Below, piece after piece: positions 1 through 15,000 of a stretch of DNA of 43,640 nucleotides; the first letter of the stretch is position 1; every line of letters begins with the position of its first letter. This DNA comes from a virus. Under the pieces are notes generated by a model. The model was given only the letters and a program-made list of their open reading frames with translations, was not told the origin of the DNA and did not search any database. The DNA lies in the IMG/VR virus record IMGVR_UViG_3300046808_000334, positions 1 to 43,640 of that record, one strand, 5' to 3'. The position numbers and the translations under genes are program-made.

Positions 1-3000
1 GTACTCTTTTCTGAGCAGTCGGGTACGTCTTGTGATGTAATAAACACCCTTGCACCAGTACCACCGCCAAGCTCTAGCGGATTAACATAATTGCCGTAGT
101 CTGGGCTTAGAGGATTTAGATCAATTGAGAATTGCTTACTCAACTTCTGGCCGCCGATCTCTACGTATGTTAGAGGATCATAACCGCCCGGTGTGCCTTT
201 GTACTCAACAAATGTTCTAGATCTAGAATCAAATCGTACTTCACGGAACCCAACCCAATCCGGATGCTTGTTAATATTATAAGGCGATCCTTTATAAACA
301 GGATGGTCTGGACCGTATTGTGTGTTATCACGAATTGGGTCAGCATAACCTAGAATGTTATCCGGTAATGGACTGTTACCTAAATACTCAAAATCGTATT
401 CTAGCGGAATACCCATTGTTAAGTCTGCTGGGAAGATCTTATATAGACCGCGGTCAATAATCTTTAGACTTGTAATAGCGCCTTCGCCATCTACACCGGT
501 AACAACAAACTTGGCTACACGAACTGGGCCAGCTGCACTGCTGAAACCTTCGACAAATGCATTTGCAACAGCATCACTAGGATTACCTGATTTAATAAAG
601 TCGGGTGATAGTGCAACCTTAGCAGATAGCACAGCATCCACTCTGCCAACTCTTGGATCAACTACTTCTGTCATACCGCGTGAGCTAAATGGCTCTACAA
701 CAGATACTTCAACATTGCTTAGAGCTGCAATATTTGCTGAGAACGAAGAGTTAGCATTACCAAAGAATGCATCCTTAATAGTCAGCTGATTAGATGCAGT
801 ATTAATTGATGTGATCAAGAATACTTTATTGTTTAGTAAGTTAGCTGTAGCATTTGTAGTATCACACAGCACTGTTACATAACCAGGTTGTTGTGCTAGT
901 GTAATAATGCTTGGATCTGTGGTAATAGTTACTTCGTCATTGCGTGCAGATACATTACCAGTTGTGATAACCGGACTTAGTGTTAGGTTAGCACTGTCTG
1001 TGTATACATTACCAAATGTTACGCTGTTAGCAGTTACTCTAAAGAACTTTTCTTTAAGTTCAATAATGCCGCCTGGCAGTTCGCTTGAAATCTGCGCAAG
1101 TACTATTGCATTTCTGTAATAAGTACCAGATGGGTTAGCGGCATCTAATGTAATATAGCTCTGACTTGCTTGACCACCAGTATCAACAACACTGATTGTT
1201 GGTGGTTCTGCGATGTCATAGCCAACGCCATAGTTTAGCATTTGAATTTGATCAATGCCGCCGTTAGCATTAAGCTGAGTAACAATAGCACTTGCACCAA
1301 TACCAGGTGTAGTACCGTCGCCAATGATAACCTTAAGGTTGGCTGCATTAGTGTAACCAACACCAGGCTCATCAATACAAATTGTAGTTAGCGGGCCAAT
1401 GGTGCTGTTAACAGGAGTACCGCCAACTAGTCTTAGACGATCGCCAATGCGATATCCTTTACCACCAGTTGCATATACACTTGTTGTTGTGTTGCTGATG
1501 TTCTGTGAAGGGACAAATGCGCCATCTGTTTCTGAAGTTCCAACAGTAACATTGTCATTGAGATTGATTAAGTCACCGTCGTCATTTTTGTAATAACGAG
1601 AATAAGTCTTAGGTTCAAATACCCCATCTTCTGAGTTATAAGAACTTATTGAGACCAACGAAACATCAGTGTTGCTGATTGTTTGAGAAGTATTTCTTTG
1701 CTGCTCAAAACCACGAACAATGTGGAAGTCTGCTACTTGTTTATAGCGGCCGCCGGCACAACCATTCTTAACAGCGAAGCCTGCGTCGGTACATGATTTG
1801 ATCTTCAACTGATTAGTTGCTGTATCAATTAGTGCCTTAACACCCATGTTAGCACAGTTAATCTGTGCTGCAATATCTTTGATTGATGAACCTGGGCGTT
1901 TGATAATCTTTCTATCGTTAATGAAGAATTCTGAATTATCATCAACGCTTAACAAATCTTCATCACTGATAGTTGCACTAGGTGTAGGTCTTGCAATAGG
2001 AGCAACTGCTGACTGTCCTGCACGAACATACGCACCAGTGTCATCAAGCCCTAGCGGTGTAATGTTAATTGTAGGTACTGCTGAGAATTGAATCTCATCG
2101 TCATCGATTGGTAAAAATTCCCATGGCACAGGAACACTTGGGCCTAGATTGTCGTAGTTAACTGGAGGATTGCCGCCACCTGAACCACCACCTGAACCAC
2201 CACCTGAACCTGGGGGTACACCTACGCCCGGTACAAAGTCAACACCGTCGCCTAAATCTGGTATTAGTGTAACTGTATCCATACCGCGTTGGCCTGGAAT
2301 TACACCACCAATTTGTTCATTGCTGTATGATGTTCCACCAATACGATCAACTATACTTGATGTGCCGTTAACATCGAATCCTGTTCTTCCTGCAACTGGA
2401 CCAGTCTGTACAACGTTACGAATAGCTGTTGAACCATCTGGCAGGTAATATGTTGACGAAATCTTAGTTGGTTGATAAACAACGCCACGCATAGTCTTAT
2501 CAAGACTTGCTGCAACGCTGCGGAACCATGGTTCGTTTTGAATGTTTACGCTGTTTAGTGGACGTGGTGTTCTTGAAACTACTTCTAGCTTCTTAGCTAG
2601 TGGAATAACAAAACCACCAGTAACACGTTGACTTGTTGCGTTAACATATCTATCACTGCGTAGTGGAATTTGGAAACCATAACGCTGAGGGCCTACTACT
2701 CGAGTATTTGAGTTAATAGCCTTAAATGTAGTTGGCATAAAGTTATAACCAGTTAGCGATGGATTTGAATAACCGCTAAAGTTTTTCTTTGTACCAAAAA
2801 TAGATTCCCAAATAGCTTTCATGCCGCCGCCGATAGCGCCAACCACGTCACCAACAAGATCAGCGGCTCCGCCTGCTACTGATGATAGTGTACCAAAAAC
2901 GTCGTTGGCTGCACCACCGATGGTTCTACCAACATCACCAAAGAATCCGCCGTCATTGCCTCCACCTGTTAGAAGACTTTGAGTTTCAGCTGACAGTCTT

Positions 3001-6000
3001 GTAATCAATGCGCCGTCACCTGCACTAGTAAATCCAGATGTTTGAATACCTGCTAGTGTTGCAGACGTATCCAGCATGCCGGGTGTAACCAATGATGTGC
3101 TTGATGTAAGTATAGCATCGTTGGTAATGCCGGTTGCACCAGTGCCAGTGAAGCCGTAGCTAGTTGTAAATCCACCTGTTGAAATTGGGTTGTAGAGCGG
3201 GCTATCAAATGACATTGGCACAGTTACTACTCTGTCGCCGCCTCCGCCTCCGCCTCCGCCAGGTGTTGTAGTACTACCGGTATCTGTACCACCTGTAGTT
3301 GTACCACCTGTGGTTGTGGTACCTGTGGTTGTAGTACCTGTACTTCCTGTGCTAGCATTTGGATCAACATAGCCTGGATCGCCTGGACACAATCTACCAG
3401 TAAATTCTACTGGTACGAATGCACTTGCACCTGGTGGCTGTACTTCAAGTTTAAATGTACCACCCTTCTTGTTATTACCAAAGATACCACGCATGAAGTA
3501 GTACTTGCCTGCTTCAAGCGAAACTGTGCCTTGTGTTGATGCAGGTGGGTGTAAGCCGCCGTTGGCTACAACTGCGTTAGTCCAGTTGTAGTTTCTCTTG
3601 TCATCAGGTCTATGACCATCTTGCTTGTATTTTTCTAACAACGGCAATGTATCGTCTATGTCGGACACCCATACCCATGACGCATCGTCTGATGTTGTTT
3701 TAAATGTATGAGTACCTGTAGCAGATGCTTTGTAATAACCCTTAAATTCATAAGTGCAGAATTCCTGCATTGAACCAATATCGACAGTAGTTGCTTGTGT
3801 ACTTACTTCCATACCACCGTTGGCATTAGCACTGTTTGGATCTGCTGTCTTACCGCTATAGCCTTTTTGGTTCTTGTATGTTGGGTGGGCCATATATGGA
3901 TAATAAATGTTGTCGCCTTGATTACGAATTGGACCTTTAGAACCGTTACCAAAGTAACCGTCATCTTTACCAGGTGATTTTTTACCAAACAATCCGCCAA
4001 AGCTCAAGCCTAAGAACTTGTTGTTCTTAGTTTTAGCATCGCTGAACACATACTTGTCAATGATAGCGCCGTCTTTGAAACTACGTGAACCACGAGTTGC
4101 ATTTTCGCATCCTGGTGGTGGAGGTGGTTCAACCACACGCTCGTAGCGTTTTGTAAAGTTAATAGCTAGTCGGTATGTACCAACTGTGTTACCAACACCC
4201 TTGTGTACAGTTACTCGCACGTACTCGCCCTTGCGGCAGTCAATTCTACGAGAAATAAATCCGTAACCTGCTACGCCAACTGAATTACCAGCTGGACCTT
4301 TAGCTAAAGGTGCAAGGTCTGCATTAAATGTCGCAGGATTAGCGTATACTTGTTCTGTATCAATATACCATGCTTCGTTTACTGCTGGTACAAATGAGCG
4401 CCCAAATCCAGGAACAATATCAATGCCATAGACACCAATTTGCTCACCGTCATCAACGTTTTTATTACTGCCCGTTGAGCTAGTATCAATAACAACTTGC
4501 ACACCCTTTGTAAATGCTTCATCTTCGGCTTGCTCAATGGTTAGACCATTTGCTAGCGTACCCGCAGAGCTAAAATCAAAGAATACCATGAACGGATTGT
4601 TACCAACAATCCTGTAGACAAATGTCTCATTTATCTGGGATTCTTTGGTTGATTTAGCGGCTTTATCTTTTTCTGTTTCTAGTCCTAGTACTTCTTCAGA
4701 ATCTCGTAAGAAGCAAGGAATATTTGATGCGTCAACATTTACTTCTGGAATTGGAATGTTTGACTGATCGATGTCACACTGTGTTGGTAGACCTGCTAGA
4801 GCACCACCGTGAATAATTGGAGCAGGTGGTGTGTTGTCGCCTGCGCCGCCTACAGCTGGTACATCATCTACAGAAGGAATGTTCTGCGGATCAAAGCCTC
4901 TACCAAATCCAGTGCCTAGTCCTGGGGGTGTTCCTGAGCCAGTTGGTACTGTTGTTGAAGTGCCGCCTGTGGCTTCATTCTCATCGTCATCACCAGTTGA
5001 GCCACCGACTGCTGGAGTTGTTGGATCAAATGCATTCCACGGATTATTTGCGTCACCGTATTGAGGATTGAAGCCTGGGTCTGTTGGCAGTAGTGTTGCA
5101 TCAGTTACACCATTCTTCCAACCTTTTCCGCCCCAGCCAGTGTCTGGAATTGGGCGACGTAGTACTGCGTCAAATGGCAACTCAGTTAAGCGAATATACT
5201 TAACTCGTGTTACTGTACCTTCATAGTCTCTGTAAATCGGTGTTGGGTTACCGTTGCTGTCAACATTTCTATAATCGTATCCAACTAACTGATTTACATA
5301 TGTATGTGGCTCAGTCCAGAAGCATGCAACGAAGATTTCTTCAGGACGTAATCCTGTTACTGCTGGATTGCTATAATCAGCAGGTGGAACAACGCTGTAT
5401 GAGTAAGTTGGATCTGCTGTATTAATAACAGGGGCTAATTTGAAATCCGCACTGTATTTGAAACGTTGCTGTCTTGTTGTCCAGCCGTTTACACTTCTAC
5501 CTGGATATGCGCCAGCAGTGGTTACAGGGCTACGACTTGAGTTTGGTCTGTGACCGTCATTCTCAATATAGTAGCCGCGGCCAAAGCCCCAATATGTAGG
5601 AGCGTCATTTGCACCAATCAGCGATCCTGGTCCTCTTGTATCTGGCGTCCACTGTCCTGGTGTTAGACCTGGAGTCCACATCAAGAATGTATTCATACCG
5701 TTGCCATTAACTTGTATGCGAGTTTCTGCGTCGTTTAGTGTACTCAACGCACCCATCATTAATGGTTGTGGTAAGTTTGCAAAGTTAATTTCAGCATCAC
5801 TACCGTTACCAGTTACTCTAGCAAATGGTTCTGGAATTAACTGCTTACCAACATACCAGGCAGGCTCAACTGGCGGAATAGTAATAGTATATGAGTTTGG
5901 ATTAGCTGATACAATATCAATTTTTGTTGGATCGTACGGTGTAATGCCAGCATTGTAATATAGATTTTCTAATGGTAACCCGTCAAAGTCATTGTATGCA

Positions 6001-9000
6001 TTAACTGTACCAAAGAAATTATGTGCTACTGCCGGTGGATATACTCTATCTACTAGAATATAATAAACTTTACCAGCTGAGTTCTGTACTAATTCGTATA
6101 CTTCGTAGATAAACTCTGCGCTGGTCTTTAATCTCCAACGTGGACCAGTATGTGTACCTGCGCCAGGAACACCTGTAAATGTTCTAGTATAGTCAGTACC
6201 ATCTGGGTTCTTCATTATGTAGCCGCGCCACTTAACACCCATAGTAGTTGTTACTGCTGGGTCTGCTTCAGCTGAACCAGGAATGATTCGTAGCTTAGGC
6301 TTATTTGGATCATGTCCTTGTGGCAATGATGGTATTGTTACTTCTGTTCCAGTGTCCTCGCCATCTGGGTTTACACCAGTATCTGAATCAGTACCATCGC
6401 TGCTATTACCATCTGTGGATGTTACACCATCTGTATCTAGGGTGTCGTCATCTTCTGTTGCATATACATTATACTTTGTGTAATCTTCAATTAGAGGATT
6501 CCAAACATACAACTGTCCGTCACGTTCGTAGGTGAAGCCGTATGTGGGACCTTTAGGAATTGGGCCTTTGTTGAAGCCTTTATCAACAATCTTTTCAATG
6601 TTAGTAGATAGAGGAATCTTGCCTACAATCTTTACATCGTCGCCGATTACATTATTAATAACTTGTTGGTCTTTAACATATGGACCGTAGTTGTTAATAG
6701 CACCTGCAGGAATCTTAACACTGCTAGTTTCATTTACTGCTACTGGTGTTTGTGGATCTTTGAGGAAGTTAAAGCCCATCTTGAACACACGCTGATCGCC
6801 ATCTGCTACAATTGCAGATCTACGTAGGTTAATAGCTCTGTTAATTGATGTAGCTAAACCACCTAAGTTGTTAAAGCTGTCAATTTGAATTTCCGAGTTG
6901 TTTAGCTTAACCTTGTTATGATCAATTGTTGTTAGCAGTGGATAACGACCATTGAAAATATTTTCTGGTTCGCGGGCAATAATAAAGCCAGTTGAAACAT
7001 TAGCATCTTCGTTTAGGATAGTATTGTTGAATACAACGTCACCGTTGGCTTCAACAGTGTACATGTTTTTAGCTACCATGAATGAGTTTGACAAATACAT
7101 TACTGTAACGTCATTTAGATTCATAGTAGAATCAACTGTTACTACATTAGAATCAGCATTAGCATAACCAATAGTTTCGTCGTAGTAATAATAAGTTTGA
7201 TCATCAATTGGATAACGACCTAAGATATTAATTGTATTAGGTGTGATACTATCAATGAAGTATGTTTGGTTGTACTGTCTTGGGTCAGCAAAGTGTACTG
7301 CAATACGCTTTTTCTTTCTAGCGTAAATTGGCTGAATACCGTGATTTGCAATTGTAGTAATTTGAATGCCGCGAGTAATAATGTTACCACTAAAGTCATT
7401 AACTTCAATAAATGGTGCTGCAATAATCAGTGTGTTTGATGTTGGTACTGATCTTACAGCATACGCACCGCTGAATGCATTTGATGCAACACGTACAATG
7501 TCACCGCTTTGTAGGCCGTGCGCATTAGCAGTGAACAGTTTAGACAATGTCATGTGATAGACATCAACTGTTCTTGCAGTTGTGCTTGGACGTTCAATAG
7601 TAAAAGATATAGGAGTTACATTAGATACAGTAAAGTAAGTATTAGAATCGCCAAAATCTTCAAACGCTGTAACGCTATATTCAACATTGCTTAAGGCTGC
7701 TACTACGTTAGCATCGGCAAAGTAATCGCTGCGAACAACAAAGCTATTACCAACAACGTTAACACTTTCTACGTAGTATTGCTTGTTGTTAGCTGTAGCA
7801 TCGCCGTCAAATGTAAGTGTAACGTGACCGCTAGCGGTTACAAAAGAAGCATTAGATGAGTCAACTGTGATGTTACCAACACCATTAAATGTTAGATTTG
7901 CACTATATGTATAAGTGTTACCCACAGCATCATTGAAAGATACTGCATCACCTTCGGCAAGTGTTGGAATAGATACATCGCTGATTGTAACAATATTGTT
8001 TGCATCGGAAGCACTCATACTTGCATTCTTGTATGAGTATGTTGATACAGGCTTAATATCTGTAAGTGCAATACGTGCTGTTGGGTGTGGACCAATGCTC
8101 TTAATACGAGCCTCAATCATTCTAGGTGCTTCTACATCTAGAATGTTTAATTCGTTTTGTTTAATAATTGTTTCGTTAGTCCATACTACAACGTTATCAC
8201 TGACATTAGCGTTCTTCAATGTTAGGAAGAAGTCTAGATATCTCGATGTATCGTTTTCGCCAATCTGGTTTGAATCAATGTAATTAAACAAACTTTCTGT
8301 TGTATACAGTTTGGCTTCGCCTGCATAATCTGCAAGATATGTTAAGCCGCCGGCTGGTTGTAGTTTATAAACGTTCCAGTCGTTATCTTCGGAAACAGCA
8401 ACGTGAATGTAGCTGTTACCAGATGGTTTGATAATGATGTTATCTTCAAATAAGTCAGGTAAACTTGCAACGTCGTAGGACATAAAGTTTACGTTTGCTG
8501 GGTTTACATAGCCAGCGTTAGGAACATTTGGATACTTAGTATCAATGATACCCGAGTAGTCAACCTCAGATGTAGTTGGCCATAGATTGTGTTCGCGCAC
8601 ACCTAGAGGTTTCTTCAAGAAACGTTCAGTGTCGTCAATGTCAATTAGTACAATATCATCGTCTTTAGCATCGGGTGTGATTTCATAGATACGCTTTGTG
8701 CCTAATTTTACTGCAATTGAATCACTAGTTTGAACTATAATTTCAAGCTGTGAACCTGGAACATCGCCTTGATATGCATCTGTAAAGTCAATAGTTGCTT
8801 TTTCAACAATTTTAATAACAGACTGTGCTGGCAAAATATACTTTGTTCTAGGTGGTGTCTGTGTATAATCAAACACCGGAGAAAGAACAGATTTTGGTAG
8901 CAACGAAATGTTAGGGAAAGTAATTGCCGAGCTAGTTAATGTAAATAAAACTTTACTTGGCTGATTCTCAATTTTAACGCCGTTAACAAACACTTCGACA

Positions 9001-12000
9001 AACGGATACTGTCCATTTACCAAAACAATATTGTTAGAATCTAAAACTGTACTTTCGTTTTCAGTACCAACGTTTAAATTAATTGTAGTTGAACTAGCTT
9101 CGTCAACGTTTGAAACAGTAGTGATAGACCACTGATCACCATCATCATATTCCCAGTCTGTGCCTAGGGTAGCAGTATTTCCGTCAACTGATACCAATAC
9201 TTCTGTTCCTGTATTTTCGCCTACAAGTTTTCTTGCTACGTCAATGGCATAACGCTGACGTGGTTGATATCTTCCAGTTGTTAAGTATAGACCTGCATCA
9301 GCACCAACAATGCTAAAGTCATTGCCTGTTAGAGCTAGCGTGTAGCCAATGTCAATGTCCAAGTTTCCACTAATGTCAGTATCTGTTCTATAAACAGACG
9401 CAACAATATTGCCTCCCAAATCAGCTTCACTGTTAATAGTACTTACTAGTTCGTCAGCTGAAGTAACTGAACTTAGGTCGACAACTACGTTAGCGTTACC
9501 AAAATGATCGGTAATTTCAATTGAGGTTAGACCTGACGTATCAATCCAACTATTACTGCTTAATGCTGTAACAGCGTTAAAGTTTGTTGATTCTGTGTCA
9601 GCACGCACATAACCTGCAATAACTTTTAGACCAACGATTGGTTGATCTGGGTTTGTGCCGTAACCTGTTCCTGGGTTGGTTACTGTAATTTTGTCAAGTT
9701 GCCCAGCACTGTTTAGCGTAGCTTCAGCAGTTGCTTGAATGCCACCAGTTTGTGTTGGAGGTGTAATAACAATTTGCGGAACACTGTAGTACTTGTACTT
9801 GCGATCAAGTATTTCAATCTTTTCTACAATGTTTGTAGTATCTTCAGGGAAGGCCAGTGTAATTAACTGCGGATCGTTAACGAACTCGCTCTTTTCTAGT
9901 TTGAGCTCAACACTTTGATCATTTTCTGTATCACCAAAGTCACCTACACGCAATGCCCACTCGTCGTAAACTGTTACATTACCTTGTACAATTGCGTTAC
10001 TGCGAGCAATTCGGCCCAGGCTGGTTGTTGTACCTTTGCTTTGTAGCATACCCAAGTAAAAGTCTACTTGCTGGTCATCGGTAATATCCAGCTCTCTGAG
10101 ATAATCTTTTTCTTGGTGGCCAAACTGTGCGCGAGCTACTTGATAAATTTGCTTATCAACAGGAACGAACCCCAGCTCGTTATATCTGCTCATAGTACCA
10201 GCAAGGTTGTCTAAGTTAGGTTTCAGTTCATCGCCTGAGATAACAAAACCTTCTGTGATATAACGACCGTCCCAGTTAGCTGTTCTTTTTGCTTTAAGTT
10301 TAAAGCGAGAATGCTTTTGATTTAACAGTGGATCAAAGATTACATCATTGAACACTGTGGTATTATCAATTACCATCGCATGTTCAATTTCTTGTGTATA
10401 GATAAGCGCACTGTAAATCTGTCGACCAGGAGGTGGTGCAATCTCTATACGGTTGTCTTCGCGTACGATTTCACACTCGCTAGGAGAAATTACTGCACCT
10501 TCGGCATCCATTAGCACAAACTGATCGCGGTCAACACGATTAAGTTTTGATATAAAGCCTTGCTCTACTTCAAACACTACGTTTGTAGCCATTGGGCTTA
10601 GTTCTAAGGTGTTGCCAATTTCCCAGTTACCAGTTACCCAGAACAAGAATTGTTTTGCAGCATATGCCCAATCTCGTGTTGCATTGATGCTGCTGTCATA
10701 CTCACCAAAGTTATAACCTGTAGACTTTTGATATCTACCTAAGCTGATCAAGAAGTCAAATACTTCGTCGGTTGTGGTAAACTTTGTTTCGTAATCAACA
10801 CGTACTACTTCTCCGGTAGTCTCTTGATAAAGTACGCCTGTGGCTGCACCCACTTGTGGCAATGCTGATAAGCGAGTCCACTGTGATTTATCAAATGTTG
10901 CTGTACCTGCAACGTCTGATGTTGCACGATAATAACTATTCTGATAGCGAACTATGGATAGTTGTCTATAAGAAATATTAGGTGTCCAATCAACAAAGTT
11001 TGCTGGTTCACCGCCAACACTAACTCGTTCGCGTGGTCCTGCTACTCTACTTGCTAAAGTTAAGAAGTAACCAAAGTTTCTATCAAAGCCGCGGACCTTA
11101 TAACCGTCTTCTAGCTTTTCAATGATTACGCCGCTGTAGAAATTTCTTGTTTTGTAAGGTGAGCTATGTACTAAAACGTTAACGTTTTCTGGTGGAACAA
11201 TTAAGCTGGTTGCGTTACCGGATGAGCTATATTGGTCTGTTCGCAAGACCATTGTATCCTTGTCAACGAAACCTGCTAAACGGTGACCTAACTTAACATT
11301 CAGTGAACGTAGCTTATATGCAAAACTATTATCTATTGTTAGACCTTGGAAATTTAACCAACTGTTAATGAACTGTGTATAACCAATGTTAGTTACAAAA
11401 CTACCATCAACTACGTTTGACTCGCCGTGAATTCTAAAGTGATCGGGTCTGCTCCACTGCCAAACACTTCGAGTTTCTTTTTCAACAATTAAATCTTTAT
11501 TTGCAAGAGTTTTTTCAATCTGAGTAGGATCAGCAAACATAGTTGCAAACTGTGCTGGCTTACCTAGTAGCAGTGCTTCAGCAACCGCAAATGGATAATC
11601 CTCAGAATATCTCCAGCTGATTTCAACTGGTGCACCGTCACCAAACTTCCAGTCAGCACCGATAGCATCAGTATAAGTCTTTTCAACGATTCTATCGCTG
11701 TCTACTGCTTTTGTTAAACCTGATTCGGGTACGACAGCAGAGTTAATTGTGTTATTTGTTAAGTCTGCTGGAACTGCACGATATTTGTTACCCCATACCA
11801 CTGTACTGGTAGAATGACTTTGTACGCCGCCGCCAACCGCATATGGGAACATTGGCTTACCGTCATCGTCCATTGTTGCTACATAATAAGTGATAGGTGT
11901 AGTTGGGCTATCAGGTGTATATCCGTATCGAGTATTATATTGTGTTGTATAGCCTAATGCGTCATCGTTAATTGCCCCATCGAGATCATAATCTTCAACA

Positions 12001-15000
12001 AACATACCAGTGTGTGCGCCGCCGGGACCTGACTGGCGAGAACCTGAACGCAATTTAAATCTGCTCTTAATATTAACAATTTCGCTGGATGTATCCATAG
12101 GATCTTTATAGCCGTACGGACCATAGATAGGCAATCCGTCAAACGCCCAGCCAATAATTGGAGAATGTTCTGTGCTATCCCATTCTGTTAATCCTAGAAT
12201 CTGCGGACTAATATTGTGATAGTGGAACAGACCGTTAACAGTACTATGACTATATGTTGTAAACTCATTAAAATCGGTTACGTTACCATTGTTGTAATGC
12301 CAACTGCCTTCATCGTTCCAGCTCTTAGTTGACTTAGGTGTATAGTATGCAATACCATTAACCATTACGGCTACTGCATAATCAGGCATAGCTGTTGCGG
12401 TTTCGTTTACTAGTCGCGGAATCACATAGCTTACGTCTTGTTCTTCAATCTCGCTGTGACCAACAAAGTTTGGGTGCAAGTCTAAGGCATGGTTAGGTAT
12501 TGCGCGGCCTTCAACATAAATGTTGCTTGAATCAAAACTTACATTGACACCATCAACATTTAAAAAGCTAGTTGTAGCATAACCTAAACTTGTATTAGCA
12601 TCAGCGTTTCTCCAGGTAACAGTGTTGGTTGTTGAACCTGTTGAAATCAGCTCATACGGTGATACTAAGTTACCTTCAGCATCAACTGGGACTACTTGAT
12701 GTAGACCAATTCTTCTGAATGGGTTGTTTACTAGATAACTGCCATCAGTGTAGTTTTCTCTACGACCTTGACGAATAATACCTTCTTCTAAGTCGTCCCA
12801 CATAGCAGTGTTATTGCTACTATAATCTGTGCCGTACTGATCAGTCCACCACACAGGCTGCTCAGTAAATCCTAGCATCTCCCATGGGTTTGTGTTTGGA
12901 CGGAATGTATCGTAATAATAGTCGTACCAGCCCTTCCAGTATCCGCCGATATCTGCATTACCTCTGTAGTTCCAAGTCCATGGATCTTCAGCATCAAAAA
13001 ATTCATTTGCTACAGGATCTACTTTATTAGCAGTAACCCAAGTAGCAAAGTGGTATCTCATTAGATCATACCATTCTTTGTATTCAAATCCAGTGCTACG
13101 GAAAGCGCCAGGCTTTACACTTGTTCTGTTAAGTTCAGGTAAACTATTAGCAAGTCTGAACTGAGATTTAGATGCATTATAAATGCGTTTTTCAAATTCA
13201 AGCAGTAACTCGTCACGGCGATCACCTAGTGTAGGTGTTCTTGAGCCATCGTGACCAACCAGTACTTCAATCGGAGTTTTAAAGCTGTAGTCTGTTTCAA
13301 TTGTTGGCTGATACAGCTGGAACAAGCCTAGTACACTTGGTGTAGGAGGACATTGTGCGCTATCTCGCTCACTGTCATAGATTTTTAGTGCTACTGTGTT
13401 GCCTAAATCTAATGTTACATTAGTTCTGTTAATTTCAACCGTAATTGGATTGAAGCTAGTAATAGTATAATCAGAGTCAACATTTAACAATGTTGTTGAA
13501 GTGCCTGATTGTAGATAAACCAGCAAACTATTTTCAATTTTATCTAAGTCGGCAAAAGTAGTAGAAACAAACTCGCTTACTGTTCGATCGTTAACAACAA
13601 ACGTTTCTTCAACATAGTTGTCACCAAATGGAACAACATAGGTTCTGTTGAAAACATCTTTGCCTACTTTAAATGATGTAACGTTTCTTAGTACTTGTTC
13701 AAGTACGTACTCATTGGAGAAGTTACTGATATCATAGACATTGTAGTAATTGTTGATCTCACTCTTTAATCTATTCTTATATTTTTGATATTCGCCTGCG
13801 TTGAAACGAATGGCGTCAACAAGATTGTGCGGTTGGCTATCGAGCAAGAATGCTGCCAGCAACGCTGAATGATTAGAATAAACAATGTCTGTAGCAACTG
13901 CATGATTTTTAGGGGTACTAGCAAAGTTATTTGTTGATAAGCTATCCCCAACAAATCCATCTTGTGATTCTATAAACTTTTTAAAGTGTGGGAGAAATTC
14001 TGGTTCTGACAAGACAGCAATGCTGTTATTGTAAGGGTTTCTCCATGACAGCGGAATCTCGTACTTGCTGATACTGTCGTAAGAAATTAGTCCTGAATCA
14101 CTGTGTGCAGATATTTCTATGTAATCGCCAACAGAAAAATTAAATGCATCAAAGTCAATAAATCCGTCTCTGCTTGCGCCGTAAGTAAAATCTATACGTT
14201 TGATCCCGTTCACTTTAACATCAATGTCGTATCCACTATCCTTAGCTGGATATAAGTTTGGTATACAACCGATAAAGAAAGTCTTTGATTCTTCGTCAAT
14301 ATCGAATTGATCTAGTGTATAAGATGTATAGATTCTTTGCTTAGAAGCTGTGTCAACGGTTTTCCAGTCGCTATGAAATTCTTCTACATCTTTTAATAGT
14401 TTGTAAAAATGCTTACCTAAGATAACAATAGAACTATTTGTACCTAGTGGTGTATACCCATATGTTAACGAAGTAATATCGTTAGCAAATGCAATTTCAC
14501 TGCTGGCCTTGAAAGGTCTGTAATATAAATTAAAGCCAAGCACAGTATCTTCAATACTGCTACGAGTAAGCTGTGTGTCTGATCCAACGCTAACTGTTTC
14601 ACGCATATAACCAAAGATTCTATTTCCCTTGAAATCTGAATCTGGGTATTTTCCTGGATCGGCTAGATATACGCCCTGGTCGTCGTATAAGTTGAATAGC
14701 GGATCTTGGTTAACGCTTATCTTTTCTTGGCAGAGTACAAATCCGTCATTGGTAAATCTATATTCTTTACCAATGTTGAACGAACCGTTTTTAATCTGTA
14801 CAACATCGCCTTCTTCTAACGTCCACGGAATAAAGTTAACATCACCATCAACTGCGCCAGCTGGATTTAGTGTAGGATCTCCTACTCGCACTAGTTCGAT
14901 ATTATTAGTTGCTGTATTTGTATACGCTTGATATATGTATTTAGAAATGCTAATATCTTCATTAGGGAAAATAATTGTAGCTCGTTCAACTGGTACATCA

